Below are positions 33,866 through 45,374 of a DNA stretch of 64,000 bases, in pieces. The stretch is taken from assembly GCA_029448655.1 (NCBI GenBank), contig JACCLO010000028.1, forward strand, positions 1-64,000. The letters run 5' to 3'. Within the stretch, counting starts at the first letter, position 1, and every line of letters begins with the position of its first letter. The position numbers and the translations under genes are program-made. Source of the stretch: Wolfiporia cocos. Its lineage: Eukaryota > Basidiomycota > Agaricomycetes > Polyporales > Phaeolaceae. A model generated the notes under the pieces. That model was given only the letters and a program-made list of their open reading frames with translations. It searched no databases and had not been told where the DNA came from.

Positions 33866-36276
33866 GGGCATTATATCTGTCAGATTTTAACTTCTCCATG
33901 CACCATAAACCAGGAAAAACCTATGCTTACTGCAGACCCTCTGTCCAGGAGACCAGACCATGAAGGAGGGGGTGGAACTCGACAATAGGAACAATATTCT
34001 GTTGAAACCGGAATTTTTTGTAACTTTGCCGCGAGAATTAGCCATCCTTGCGTTACGAGCCCCTCCATCAGTTGGTAATCCCAGATGACGAACTCCAACG
34101 AGAAATACCACAAAGCATTGCTAGACAACGAAGGTAACCAAGGACTACAAAGGCCTATTGGAGTCAGGACCTCACGAATTAGGCAAGTCTCTCAGAGACT
34201 GGAACTACGAGAATGGTCTACTCTTGTACCATAACAAGATCTACGTTCCCAAGGCACCAGAAGAGCTTAGAAATAAGGTCTTACAATTACACCATGACCA
34301 CCCTACTGCAGGGCATATGGGGAGATGGAAGACATACAAACTCATCTCACGTAATTACTGGTGGGCCAGGACTAACCAACTCGGTAAAGAAATACATACA
34401 GGGAATGCGACACATGCCAGCAAATGAAGAATCGCCCGCAAAAGCCATATGGACCCCTGATACCTAACGAAGTACCAGAAGCCCCATGGGAGATAATAAC
34501 CATGGATTTCATTATGTACCTACCCAAGTCGAAGATAGACAACAAGGTGTATGACGGAATCATGGTTGTAGTCAATTGCTTGACCAAGCGAGCATGCTTC
34601 TTCCCCATCTCCAGCAAATTCGGAACAAAGGATCCCGTAAGAGTCCTATACAGAAGGTTTTACCAAATCCATGGGCTACCTAAACGTATCATTTCCGATC
34701 ACGGAGTGCAGTTTGCATCCAAACTATTCGGCGAATGGTGTAAACTGCTAGGGATAGAACATGCCATGACTATGGCATATCACCCACAGGCAGATGGACA
34801 GATGGAAGAATGAATCAGACACTTGAACAATACCTCAGATGCTATGTAAACTCGTATTGGCAAAGACAATTGGTCTCAATTCCTGCCTACGGCGGAATTT
34901 GCACTACAACAACGCAGCGTCAGAGACTACCAAGATGTCACCATTCTACGTCGAGTTGGGAAGGCACCCAAAGGCTGGGCCAGCAGATTAGCTATTCAGG
35001 CAAAAGCAGACCTTAATGAAATTGCAACCGATCGTTGGAACGCTCCAGGAGCAAGCCAAAGCCGCAATGCAGTTAGCAGCTGACAGTATGAAGTGGTATT
35101 ACAATCAATCGATCCAGAAAGTACCTTCAAGGTTGGAGACAAGGTTATGATAGACGTAAGGGATTACCAAACATCCGAAAGAAGTTGGCCCCCAGGTACA
35201 TCGGCCCGTTCAAAATAGTCGAACAACTGTCACCCGTGACTTTCAGACTACACATGGATGGCCAATACCGAGCCTATCACCCGGTCTTCCATGCGTCAAA
35301 GCTAACACCATATACCGGCAAGGAAGAAAGCTCCAGAACCAGATAAGTCAGGAGAATACGAAGTGGAGCAAATACTCAACCACAGATTCACACCCTCAGG
35401 AAAACTACAATTCCTGGTGCGATGGTTAGGGTACTCCATGGGAGAAGGACACATGGGAATATGAAGATGACTTCGTCAACACTAAGGAGTTGGTAGACGA
35501 ATACAAGGCAGAACATGCCCTTAACGCACATACCGCTCCGCGAAGATGACACACCCACAATTCAAGTATTCGAACCAGATGACAACCCAGACTGGAAAGT
35601 TGGGGATTGTTATCTATGGCCTAGATGATTGGCCACTGCAGAGAGGTGAATTTACTCCGGAAGAATGCAAGAAAGTACGGGAAGTGGTTAGTACGGGACA
35701 AATTCGGCAACTCCGTAGAAGAAGGCACTTGCTTCAACGAATATCTCGAATTCGCAGTAGGACCCCAGGGCACATATCCAGAAAGAGGCACTGAACATGC
35801 CACCGGATTTGACATCTACTCAGCCGAAGCTACAGGATAACCCTCACACCACCATGCTCGTGAAAACAGACCTAAGAATCCTATTCCCTTATGGATTCAG
35901 CGGCAAAACTGGAGACACCATTCTAGCATGGCGAAAGAAGGGCATACAGGTACAAGGCAGAGTTCATAGACTGGGATTACTGTGGAGAAGTGATAGTCAT
36001 GCTCTACAACTTCACCGGATTCCATACATGGTTAACCATAGGGACAAGATTAGCACAATTACTTCTGCAACCTGTCCCTCAACCAGAAATCACCATAGTA
36101 CAACCTACATGTACAATCAACAATACTTGAAGGACACAGCTCGTGGTGACAAAGGCTTTGGTCATACTGGTAGACACTTGGGAGAAGTCAAAATACTCCC
36201 TCATGACTATGAGGATTGGGACCGCCTGATGGAGCCCTCAGCGAGCAAGTGGCAAGATGTCGAACCACCGATCACC
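33866..36276 (+). pseudogene. Integrase, chromodomain and degraded dUTPase of B
   Basis: In several frames the region encodes the HHCC-type domain (LHHDHPTAGHMGRWKTYKL), the integrase core (TMDFIMYLP, IISDHGVQF, DGQMEE) and the GPY/F-like region. A chromodomain follows (EYEVEQILNHR, then VRWLGY near 35420). A dUTPase relic follows it: motif I ATGFDIYSAE (35800-35835), motif III FIDWDYCGEVIVM (35970-36010) and motif V ARGDKGFGHTG (36140-36172). At least six frameshifts separate these pieces. The order (dUTPase after the chromodomain) is the same as in D, so the dUTPase was already present in their common ancestor. Confidence 0.85.
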
Positions 36277-36284
36277 GAGTAACC

Positions 36285-36318
36285 TTTGCAGGGACCGCAA
36301 ATCTTGAAGAGGGGGTAA
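36285..36318 (+). promoter_or_regulatory. Polypurine tract and hairpin of B
   Basis: TTTGC (36285-36289), loop AGGGACC, GCAAA (36297-36301), then TCTTGAAGAGGGGGTAA directly before the LTR. The loop and purine tract match D and C while the stem differs. Confidence 0.65.
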
Positions 36319-37705
36319 TGTCACAAATTTTCCTATATTTTTCCCTATTTTTCCTAGACTTGTAGTCCAGTTTGTAGCATAGTTAGCGTAGCACGGATAC
36401 TTGTAGATCACGTGACCCAGTAGAACTAGATGCCGACGGAACCTTCTAGCAGGTTCCATCCCATTCCACAGATATCACATGTTAATGCTCATATGTGTGA
36501 CCGCTGACTCATTACACTTGTAGAGTCACCTGCCATCTGACTCATTCATAGTCATAGCGCATACGTTATCACTTACGGTCACATGCAACCTGACTCATAC
36601 CATAGTACCGTAGGTCCTAGTAGTATTAGGGGTCTTGTATTGCATGTGTCACAGTATTATCTAAACGCCCTATTTTTCCGCTATCCGTAGCCATTTATCC
36701 GGTATTTATACGCATAACTACGAGTTATCCAGTACTTATCCCATACGGCTATAACCTTACGGTTATTATTGCCCTTACGGCTTCTCAACGTACGCTTATG
36801 CGCTACTAAGCTAGAATGACACAGCGCTTACACGCTAGTCATGCCCCATGACACGTCCGGCTTGCAACCGTACCACGTCATAACCTACGTCATGGACTAG
36901 ACCTACGGTCTTGTCCAGACTATGATATCATCATGATGTCACCACCATCATATGTCTAGGTCCCGACCTATGTATAGACACATGGCACCATACTGGCATC
37001 ATACCCTCGTCATCAGTCTAGCCCTCGGGCTTACGACCAATGGCACTAATGGCTCGGCGCTCCGCCTTAGTCATTCCCGGGATACAGCCTATGGCAGTTA
37101 CCCCTCAAGACTCGGCCTTCGGCCTTGTCGTCATACTGGTCTCAACCGCCCCCATGTGAATGTCTACAGGTAATATGATAGGTTCGCCATTACCGGCTTA
37201 CCACGGTCTATTTCTAGCACAATCACACATCTATGCCTTATGCCGATACCGTACCAGTATCACATGCTAACCCTTCTATTCGTAGATGGATCTTCCTTCC
37301 GTTGATGGTTACTCAGCCACAACGCCATACTAGGTACATACTGTATAGTAGTACCAAACATGTATATAAGATAGGGACTAAGCGTCCTATACGTCTTAGT
37401 TCTATTCTTCTAGGCTATGCGCCTAAGAATCCTCTCACTTAGCTGCACTAGAATAGTCTACCTTACCTCCCTCCCCACTGGAGGATAAGTGGTGAGTCCC
37501 ACAGACTGTTCTGTGTCAGCATGTATATATACTGGAACAGTCTGAGCGTTACAACTCAGTTCTGTTCTCCTCGATATTGAGCTACTGCCTAACAAGCAAC
37601 CTCATCGCTCATACACTTTTACTTGCTATCTCTTCTTGTGTGTGTATACCTCTAAGCCGCCCTCAAGAAACACTATTAGTGAGTATTAGGTTTGGGTTTG
37701 TGTCA
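36319..37705 (+). repeat. 3' LTR of B, split by a nested solo LTR
   Basis: It starts TGTCACAAATTTTCC right after the polypurine tract and ends GTTTGTGTCA. Removing the nested LTR and one duplication leaves about 510 bp. The TATATATA box at 37524-37531 lies directly at the insertion site. The base after the LTR begins CCGTG, whose partner at the 5' end of B is not present. Confidence 0.85.
36647..37518 (+). repeat. Solo LTR (872 bp) nested in the 3' LTR of B
   Basis: It runs TGTCACAGTATT...TTCTGTGTCA and is flanked by GCATG (36642-36646, 37519-37523). A TATATAAGA box near 37364 is followed by TTAGTTCTATTCTTCTAGG. The terminal hairpin ACAGA/TCTGT is at 37501-37514. The insertion sits just upstream of the TATA box of the host LTR. 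Confidence 0.9.
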
Positions 37706-38150
37706 CCGTGATCCGTGATCGGGATTGGGTTGCCAGCCAATAGCAGTAAAGCCTGTTGGCTATACTTAGCTATGGTGCCATAGTTGCATGAGCATGGTGT
37801 GCTCATGATGTCATAGGCAGTGTGCCTTGATGATGTAGTGGTCTAGCTAGACTGGCTAGACTGGGTGACGTAGTGGTGACGTGTCTGTCATGGTGACATA
37901 TGTCGTGACTTGCTTCTGGTGTTATCCATGTGGATTGATAGGCCGCGTGGTTGATAGAAGAGCTTGACTAATAGTCTATGACTAGCGTGTCGCATGTGTC
38001 GTATCAGCTTAATAGTGTGTAAGTACCTTGTGTAAGTGATAAGGGTTGGCAATGGGATAAGTCCCTGATAACTGATAGGTAGACGTATAAATCCTAGAAT
38101 AATTGCTATAAATAGCAGAAAAATGGCCATGTCCTGTAAATACTGTGACA
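37706..38150 (-). repeat. Partial LTR in minus orientation
   Basis: On the minus strand it begins TGTCACAGTATTTACAGG and resembles the LTR family of array C (the ATTTATACGTCTA and TATAGCAATT blocks). Its other end is missing: chromovirus B appears to have inserted into it, and the partner part beyond the lost 5' end of B is gone. Confidence 0.55.
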
Positions 38151-38185
38151 TGGCACAGACTAGTCAGTCTTAATGATGCAGCAAG

Positions 38186-38624
38186 TGTCACAGATTTGGG
38201 TCCCCTTCAGTAATCAAACCAAGGCACTAGTGGTACTGAAGTCACATGATGGTTTGGCCCTCATCAGGTAGTATAGCGGTATAACATCTAGCATAGCGTG
38301 GCACCCTAGAGGCACATGACTTGCTTACATATACAGAGGCTGTGTAGATAGTGCATGGACCCTTACATTAGGGTAGGCCCTAAGGCCCACCTGCGCTCAT
38401 CCTCATGTATATATAGTATGTCGTCTGAGGCTTACACCTCAGACTTGTCAATCTCGTTGTTGGGGGCGTTTCCCCTCTTAGCTGGCATTCTTAGTCTTGC
38501 TGGTCTTGTGTGCCCACCTCGCCTCGCTATGGCCCCAAGGCCCCTTAGCAACTAGGTGTTGTACTCTACCTATTCGGTATTGGGGGTATATTAGATGGTA
38601 GTGAGCCTATGCCACTTTGTGACA
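38186..38624 (+). repeat. LTR-like sequence
   Basis: It starts TGTCACAGATTTGGGTCC and has a TATATATAG box and a perfect 8-bp hairpin GTCTGAGG/CCTCAGAC with loop CTTACA (38423-38444). The end TTTGTGACA at 38624 is tentative and no matching duplication is found. Confidence 0.55.
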
Positions 38625-38756
38625 AGCTCCTTGTAATCCTTAGTGACCTTGTTGTCTAGCAATGCTTTACAAATCTCTCGGAGTATCGGTTCATCCAATT
38701 CTGGCACCACATGGGAGGTATCAAGAGCCATTGCCATGAACTCTCGCTCGAAAAAT
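38625..38756 (-). pseudogene. Fragment of a further Ty3/gypsy integrase linker
   Basis: The minus strand encodes ILREICKALLDNKVTKDYKE, similar to the pre-integrase linker of D (LRQIRQALMDDQITKDYQEL). It is bounded by LTR-like sequences and has no other part nearby. Confidence 0.5.
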
Positions 38757-38990
38757 TCTGTCACAAATCTAGGTCACGCTAGATACTAGGACGTTATGGA
38801 GCAGTAACTAGGGTATATTCCCCCTAAGGTGGTGACCTGAATACAATAGGCACCAAGCATGGGAATATGAACTGCAGATATAGCCGGACCCTTGATAACA
38901 GCCAAGCTGTTATCATAGCCCTTTTGGGGGGAGTGGCTATATTGCCACTCATGAGCACATTGCATTGGGTCCATGGTGCGTCTTGTGATA
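38757..38990 (-). repeat. Copy of the 253-bp TRIM-like repeat
   Basis: It begins TGTCACAAATCTAGG on the plus strand and is homologous in reverse to 13605-13857 (GAATATGAACTGCAGATATA, the gagtggctat block, gcgtcttgtgat). The copy is diverged. Confidence 0.65.
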
Positions 38991-39318
38991 TCAGTCCTGC
39001 ACTTCCATAATTGACATCCAATGTGCTGCTTGACATGCTCACCACACTTGGCATGCCAAACCAGTACTCACACCTGATTGGCTAGTGTACATCATCAGGT
39101 GATAAGTTAGTTGTAGTAATTGGCACAAGATTGACAACAGAAAGTGTGCCCAGCGTCTGCAGACAATTCTCCTTCAGTGATGGGGGTAGCAGAACAGTGT
39201 TGAACTTTGGCACCTTGAGCTTCTCCATTCCCACACCTGGCCTGTGTCAACCATTGCATCTCTGGGGATTTGCATACTCAGCCTCACTCTCATTCTCATA
39301 CACATTCAATGAGGGCTT
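38991..39318. other. No identifiable gene
   Basis: A minus-strand stretch reads as possible coding sequence (MEKLKVPKFNTVLLPPS and following residues) but has internal stops and no recognised domain. Confidence 0.25.
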
Positions 39319-39323
39319 GTGTG

Positions 39324-40285
39324 TGTCACAGATTCTGAAAAGAGGTACCCCCCCCCTGTCTCAAACCCACGTTCTTGGGTAGTACCCCATCATGTGTCTT
39401 TGTATGGACTTAGCAGTGTAGCGTAATGGTACAGGTCGCCCCACCCATAGATGGTCACATGGTCAGTAGCTTAGATACTACAGCACATGACTTAGGTAGC
39501 ACTCAGCAATACGCACAGACCCTGCCTTTAGGGTGGGTCTCTAGTATACAGTGACAGTGTTCCTCATGTACTTAAGCTGTGACACTCTGGGCTTACTCCC
39601 CAGAGTGTCACAGATATATTACTGTTGAATTCACCCTCACTATAGCTTTATGAGCACTGCTGTACATGCATGTGCCCCTCTACACTATGGTATTCCTCTC
39701 CCCTTCGTCCTGTAGTTACTGTAACAACCCTGCACCACTCGTCGATCAGCGCCCTTAGGGTAGGCGCACGTGCCTCTACCCATAACATGGTCACACTTTC
39801 ATTACATACTCATGACTAGTTACTGTTATGCCTGACCTCATAGTTACTGCGCACAGATCAGCACTTCAGGGTAGACACACTAGCGTACACGCAGATGTAT
39901 ATAAAGTATGACAAATGAGGCCTTATGCCTCATTCTTAGGATTTTCGGCAATTGGGCCTAACCAGCCCCTTTCATTCTCTATGGCTATGGGCCACTCTGC
40001 TGTGCTGCTCATCTGACTTGACTGGACAAATGCCACAACCCCTAGCTGTCATCCCTCTAACTGAGCACCCAGAGTCAACGACAATACTAGGACACGCCAG
40101 CAGGCATATACGAGATCCCCAGCAGGGCCAGTCCCACAGACACAGGGTATGTCTGTGTCACAGAGCTGTTATTCTCGATGATGAGGCTTGTCCTCTCTTT
40201 ACTCCAAGTCTTATGCATGCTAGTCCAAGGGTTCTGCTCTATGTGACAACTCTAGATGACGGTACACCCTTGGCATTTTGTGTCA
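39324..40285 (+). repeat. Solo LTR split by another LTR
   Basis: It runs TGTCACAGATTC...TTTTGTGTCA and is flanked by GTGTG (39319-39323, 40286-40290). The promoter hairpin CTCTGGG/CCCAGAG (39585-39591, 39599-39605) is interrupted at its 3' arm by the nested LTR at 39606. Net length is about 402 bp. Confidence 0.85.
39606..40160 (+). repeat. Solo LTR (555 bp) nested in 39324-40285
   Basis: It is flanked by CAGAG (39601-39605, 40161-40165). It has a hairpin AATGAGGC/GCCTCATT with loop CTTAT (39914-39934) and a terminal hairpin ACAGAC/GTCTGT (40136-40156). Confidence 0.9.
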
Positions 40286-40657
40286 GTGTGAGCTCACACA
40301 TGAGAGGGTCTGGCTCATAACTTGAGGTTAATGTCCCAGCGAGTTTGCATGGCATTTATAAACTCTGCTGTGGCTGGTGCACTGATGCTGTGGATGGGTG
40401 CTTAGTGCACACCACACCATGCACAAGTTAACTACTAGAGGGGCAATGCAGGTATGCGCACAAGCTTTAGTCTTATTACTAGCATATATACTTGTAACCA
40501 ATTGTATTTATGGATTGTGTTTGGCAGCAACCTCGCACATTAGTCACTGGCATAGTGTGGTGGCTAACATGAGCTTCTATGTCCTCTACCCACTCTATTG
40601 TGGAGCACACAACTTGGAGTGCACATCAGATGAAACATGGCTCTGCAATTGTCCTCT

Positions 40658-41260
40658 TGTCACCAGAAACTCCACCCCTAGGATATACGCTAATGCTAGG
40701 CTAGCGCTAGGGAGATGCACATGCATAGGTAGATAAGCATTCACTTATCTTATCTCAATATGGTCACATGTCATCACTGAGTAGTTACAGCATTACCTAG
40801 TCATGTGAGACACAGTCACAGTATGCACAGGCCACGCCATTAGGTCAGGCCTTGTAGCTACAGTACGTAGCATCTCCATGTATATAAGTAGGTAGAATCT
40901 GAGGATTACTCCTCAGTTCTACTCTTCTCGGCCTAGGGGGCATGTCCCCTGGGAACCTCTCAACCCTCTGCTGCATGTGCGTGTGAGCCAGCGGACTGCT
41001 CTGCAACAAGCCTGCTGCATCCTACTTGGACATGGGGGTCTCTATTTATTGCATCTCCTAGTTTTGTCTTTAGCCTGCTAGTCTGGGGGCATACCGGTAC
41101 ACTCATGGGTCAGTACCTCGGGCTTCATGGCAGGTCGTCTCAATAGACAAGCCATCCTGTTCTCCCCTACAAGGATGGGTAGCCTTTAGGCCTAGGTTAG
41201 AAGGTATAGAGGCATCCCCACTAGCATGGGTAGCATGGTCACAAGTATGTTCCCGTGTCA
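40658..41260 (+). repeat. Solo LTR (603 bp)
   Basis: It runs TGTCACCAGAAA...TCCCGTGTCA and is flanked by CCTCT (40653-40657, 41261-41265). It has a TATATAAGTA box at 40881-40890 and a hairpin CTGAGG/CCTCAG (40899-40916). It is the same family as 12502-13120. The preceding stretch 40291-40652 shows nothing I can identify. Confidence 0.88.
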
Positions 41261-41433
41261 CCTCTGCTGCTCAATAATCTCGGCTGCCTGGTGCAACTTG
41301 TGTATAGCATATTCTATGTCTGTTTGGTCTTGATTGTCAGGCTAGGATGTGAAGGTGAGTATATCTCTATTTTACTTGTTATATACATACTGCAAACCCA
41401 CTGCCGCTGCCAGCTCATGTGCGCAGCAATCCA

Positions 41434-43260
41434 TCACGACCAGTTGGTGGGCCCTTTTGAGGCGAGGAGAGTATCTGAAATGTGATAACAAACTGGTGAG
41501 TCTCTCACTTTTGGCTCAATGATCTGCTGAAGTACTGGCAATGACACTACAGGGGCCTCTTTGGTGTCGGAATCTTGAAGCATGATTGGATCGTCCCAGC
41601 TGCCAGATGGTGTCAGCACCAGAACATGGGGCATTCACTCCATCCATGCATGATCTCTGGTAGACTCCGGTGGAGGTGCGACTATGCCATTCACCATGAC
41701 GGTGTAGAATGGCTGAACATGGAGCCACTGCACTGTGACCCACCACGATGATGGTATAGGTGTGGAAACTTCTTGCACAAGGTGCTTGTAGAGAAGGTAC
41801 ACATGATATTTCTGAGCTCCACAGTTGCATGTCCACGTCATAATGTCTGTATTGTAGATGCTGTTAATTGGAGTCTGAGCAAGATGTTCCCGTGACCTTC
41901 TGAAGGCTTCTTGCATATGGGTAAGTGATCATGAATGCCCTTCACAATGCTTTGTAATGATCTGTGCAAGGGTCAGTTGATATGGCGGGAGCACTTTTGT
42001 GATGATTGCATGCATGGTGAGATCAATGGGCAGGTGATTATAGCAGTGCAGAACTAGCTGCTTGAGATTCTGCCAGAGCACCTCAACCATCATTGTTATA
42101 CACTTGCATGGTATGCTTGATGTGTACACCACATGCACCCAGAGACACCAGCAATCATGCGAGTACCAGGAGCTCCAGAGGTAAGCTCATACCTCATGAA
42201 GATTATTGAGTTTATAGTGTTGATACATCTCATCAATAGCATCTTGTCGAATGTCCTTGGATGTTCAGCTCTGCCCATGCCATTTAGGGAGAAAATGGTG
42301 CTGTGATGCATGCTTTGTGAAAAGCTAGAGGATAGGCAGTCGGTGTGGTGTCAGGCAAAAGACATAGCCAGGCTTTGCTTGCTTCATTGTGCTGATTGCT
42401 CTGTCATCACAAGGTGAGCTTTCTTGGAGCTCTTCAAGTGCTTCTGCAAACTCCTCAACCTGATGCTGCAGATCATCTAGGTCTCAATCCCACTCAGCAT
42501 CATTCCAATTGTCATGTTTATGACCTATCCAGCCCATTTCTTCATCACTTTCATCTGCATGTAGATCAGGTGGGAGTATGCCCTGGCCACTCAGGTGTTC
42601 AATGTCAAAGTCTTTGGCATCTTCGGTTTCACTCTTCACAGCAGGATGGCCTGCCGGGATGGGCTTGAGTCTAAGTGGGGGCAGTGACAGGTGATGACAG
42701 ATGGATACCCATCAATGAGAAGCCGGATGCGATGGAGAGGCTTCACAGGAGGGGCAGGTAGCTAGTACATATAATATGAATTAATGAGAATAAAGTCCCA
42801 TTCCACAATGTTGGAAATAAACAAACGACTGAGCCTGTCTGTTGCAGGTATGGTATGAAGTTAGCTTTGATGTAAGAGAACTCATGGCAAGCTTCATTGA
42901 CATCATAGAATGCAGGTGTCTCCTTGTTCTTTGCTAAGCACTGTTTCACTGCATGGAGTGCATGCCAGAAACATAGCTGATGTTTTGCCTGTGGCCATGT
43001 GTTCCTCATTGCATTGATTTCTGACCAATCCTTGTCTGATAATGTATATTCTGGGTTGACACCAAGGTCCTTCAGCTCACCAAGAAATCTCTCAAGCACA
43101 ACTTGCTTGACACCCTTATCGGCTTCCTTGTTTGTCGATATCAGTAAGAACACAAGTGGAATACCCAACCCATGTGCATCTGCAACTGCACCAAACAGTC
43201 CAAAATTGGTCCTGTTTGTGTTCCCTAGACAGATTCAATCTCAGTAATTTACTTACGTAG
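41434..43260 (-). pseudogene. MULE-type (Mutator-like) transposase, decayed
   Basis: The longest open piece (43168-42743) encodes a MULE DDE-type core: MGIPLVFLLISTNKEADKG, YTLSDKDWSEINAM and QLCFWHALHAVKQCLAKN, the last typical of the conserved CxxH region. Further along the minus strand come VEVLWQNLKQLVLHCYNHLP (around 42070) and a SWIM-like segment WTCNCGAQKYHVYLLYKHL (around 41835), where the third Cys is replaced. The pieces lie in several frames, so the gene is dead. I could not identify terminal inverted repeats; LTR insertions border it on both sides. Confidence 0.75.
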
Positions 43261-43393
43261 CAAGCTTGCATAGCACACACACATGTTGAATCCATTGCAA
43301 GCTCCTGTGTATTGGAGGCCCACTCCTCAATAAAATCTGTGACTTAGAAGGCAACTGCCTGAGTGCTGGGCTCAGCTTGCACATCTAGCAGAG

Positions 43394-43638
43394 TGACACA
43401 GACTCACCAGTCTGTGGGACCGGCCCACAGGCCGGGGACAATCCCCCAAAGCCAGTGCATCAGTGCACATCCTAAGCCAATGGGTATGCAGGCAAGGCCC
43501 TTGGCTAAGGTACCACCCAGACGGGCAAGGTGAGGAGGGAGAGACCCAGGCAGACTGGCACACACACAGATGAGGTGGTGAGAGAGGGGCTACAGCCCAG
43601 ACATCAAGAATCTTAGAGATGGGGAGTAAGCCCCATCT
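43394..43638 (-). repeat. LTR in minus orientation, 3' part, interrupted at 43639
   Basis: Its plus-strand left edge TGACACAGACTCACC corresponds to an LTR 3' end with the hairpin ACAGAC/GTCTGT. Its promoter hairpin (AGATGGGG/CCCCATCT) is cut by the LTR at 43639, and the rest continues from 44200 (ACTTAAAG TATA-like box). The far end of this LTR is not resolved. Confidence 0.6.
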
Positions 43639-44194
43639 TGTCACGGTTTTATACCACAAGATATTGACCCTACATCCCTCGCTTTAGGTCTCTTGGGGTT
43701 CCACTGAGCGCACGGTCTCCTCATACCTCTAGTTACCTCCACGTCAACCATCTCACATAGTACATCACGTTACCTGGTAGATAGTGCCTATGATGGGCAC
43801 ACATTCCGTCACCCGCATTATAACATCACAGTATGTACATCATATGGTCATGGTAGCACATGATCCCTTAGTTATGGCACACAGGCCATTACATTAAGGT
43901 AGTCATAGCATACTGATCCATGTACATAAATACACCGGGATGAGGTCTTACAACCTCATCCTTTAGATTCTCGATGTTGGGCTATGCCCCTTTCTTCATA
44001 CTGTCTGAGGGTGCACACCAGTCTTACTGCTGAGTTATTCACTTGCTCATCTGGGATGCACCATTGGCAACACATGTCGCCACCTCAGCAATGAGGTCAC
44101 CCTGGTCACCACTGCATTCCTCTGATGGTACCCTTGTGGATGTGTTGGATTCCCCGGCAGGGCTGGTCCCACAGACCTATGTAAGTCTGTGTCA
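43639..44194 (+). repeat. Solo LTR (556 bp) nested in the previous LTR
   Basis: It runs TGTCACGGTTTT...GTCTGTGTCA and is flanked by CATCT (43634-43638, 44195-44199). Hairpins are GATGAGG/CCTCATC (43939-43960) and a terminal ACAGAC/GTCTGT (44171-44190). Confidence 0.9.
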
Positions 44195-44199
44195 CATCT

Positions 44200-45374
44200 C
44201 TCTACCCTTTAAGTATGTACATGGGAGCGCAACATGTCTACCCTTAAGTGCTGGCCTGTGTGCAGCACCATCCTAACGGCTGAGGTAAGAGAGTATGTAA
44301 GCGAGCATGTAACTACTGTAGTGACAGGGAGTGACCATAATGTGAGTGATGCATGGGTGCGCACTACCCCGGAGTGCCTATCTACGGGGTCAGGTGGTCA
44401 TTGCCAGAGCGCCATTACTGGCATCTCTATCCCTATGCCACATGACTCAGCACCATTACTGGTGCCTTGTCATCTATGCTTACCCCTATGCTTACGTTTA
44501 CGTGCATGGACTCTGGGGCTTTTGGGCAAGCTCTTAGGTACTGGTGCACCCACATGTACTTATGCACTGGCATGAGGACTTACATCCTCATGTCTAGCAT
44601 TCTTGACATTAGGGTAATGACACCCTCTTTCATGCTGTCTACTGGGCTGCCACTCTGCTCTTAGTTCACGACATGCTAGTCTGGGGATGTCAGACCTTGC
44701 CAACCCGCCATACTGCCAACAAGACTGCTCGTTGCCCTGCCTTCCCTTGACGCCATGGGGCCTGGGACCTGTCATGGTCTATGTCACAGAATGCCCAGAG
44801 GGGCATTCCTAGGACAATTCACTCCTCGCTATCACAGTATGGGCACTGCTATGTGCACGCGTGCCCCTCTCTGCTTAGTTACTTCACATCATCCCTTGAT
44901 GCCAGTAGAATCACCTGACCCAGTAGATTAGTGCTAGTCAGGCAGCACACGTATCAGGTACTCACGTTCATGGTCACCACTGTAGTCACATGTAGCATTA
45001 CAGTCACCCTTAGTTACGGCGCACAGGCCTGTACTTTAGGGCATCCCTACATATGCTCCTGTCATGTACTTAAGTAGATGACAGATGGGGCTTATCCCCA
45101 TCTTTTGGATTTTCAGCAATGGGCTTAGGCCCCTCTCTTGCATCTTGCTGTGGGTCTGCACCAGTCATACTACTGAGTTCTCTACTCGCTCATCTGGGGG
45201 CTTGCCTTCGTAGGCATAAGGTGACTCTGTTTAACCCTGCATAACTTGGGTGGCACCTCGATAGGTGTGTAGGGTTCCCAGCAGGGCCAGTCCCACAGAC
45301 ATTTGTGAGTCTGTGTCAGTCTATTGGAGATATTCCCTGGCTATGGGCCAGTCCCACAGATGGTACATCTGTAT
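44200..45374 (+). repeat. Overlapping LTR remnants, one split by 44782-45318
   Basis: A plus-oriented LTR remnant has the hairpin CATGAGGA/TCCTCATG with loop CTTACA (44571-44592) and ends after the nested LTR with ACAGAT/ATCTGT (45356-45372) and CTGTATCA. Its 5' boundary cannot be fixed. The first ~100 bp belong to the minus LTR interrupted at 43639. Confidence 0.5.
44782..45318 (+). repeat. Solo LTR (537 bp)
   Basis: It is flanked by GTCTA (44777-44781, 45319-45323). Hairpins are AGATGGGG/CCCCATCT, loop CTTAT (45083-45103) and ACAGAC/GTCTGT (45295-45314). Confidence 0.9.

Larger units (their letters stand above)
14524..37705 (+). mobile_element. Chromovirus B: decayed Ty3/gypsy element with nested insertions
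   Basis: The plus strand carries a gag tail, protease, RT, RNase H, integrase, chromodomain and a degraded dUTPase, then a polypurine tract and a 3' LTR ending at 37705. Its Pol is colinear with D. It is interrupted at 16853-32879 by array C (target duplication ACCCG), at 32966-33860 by a solo LTR (AGATG), and within its own 3' LTR by another solo LTR (GCATG). The 5' LTR, leader and most of gag are missing. Many frameshifts and a nonsense codon make it inactive. Confidence 0.85.

Noticed and set aside
38186..38624. A fully delimited solo LTR with target duplication
   Set aside because: GCAAG on the left has no partner after the proposed right end, so the right boundary remains tentative.
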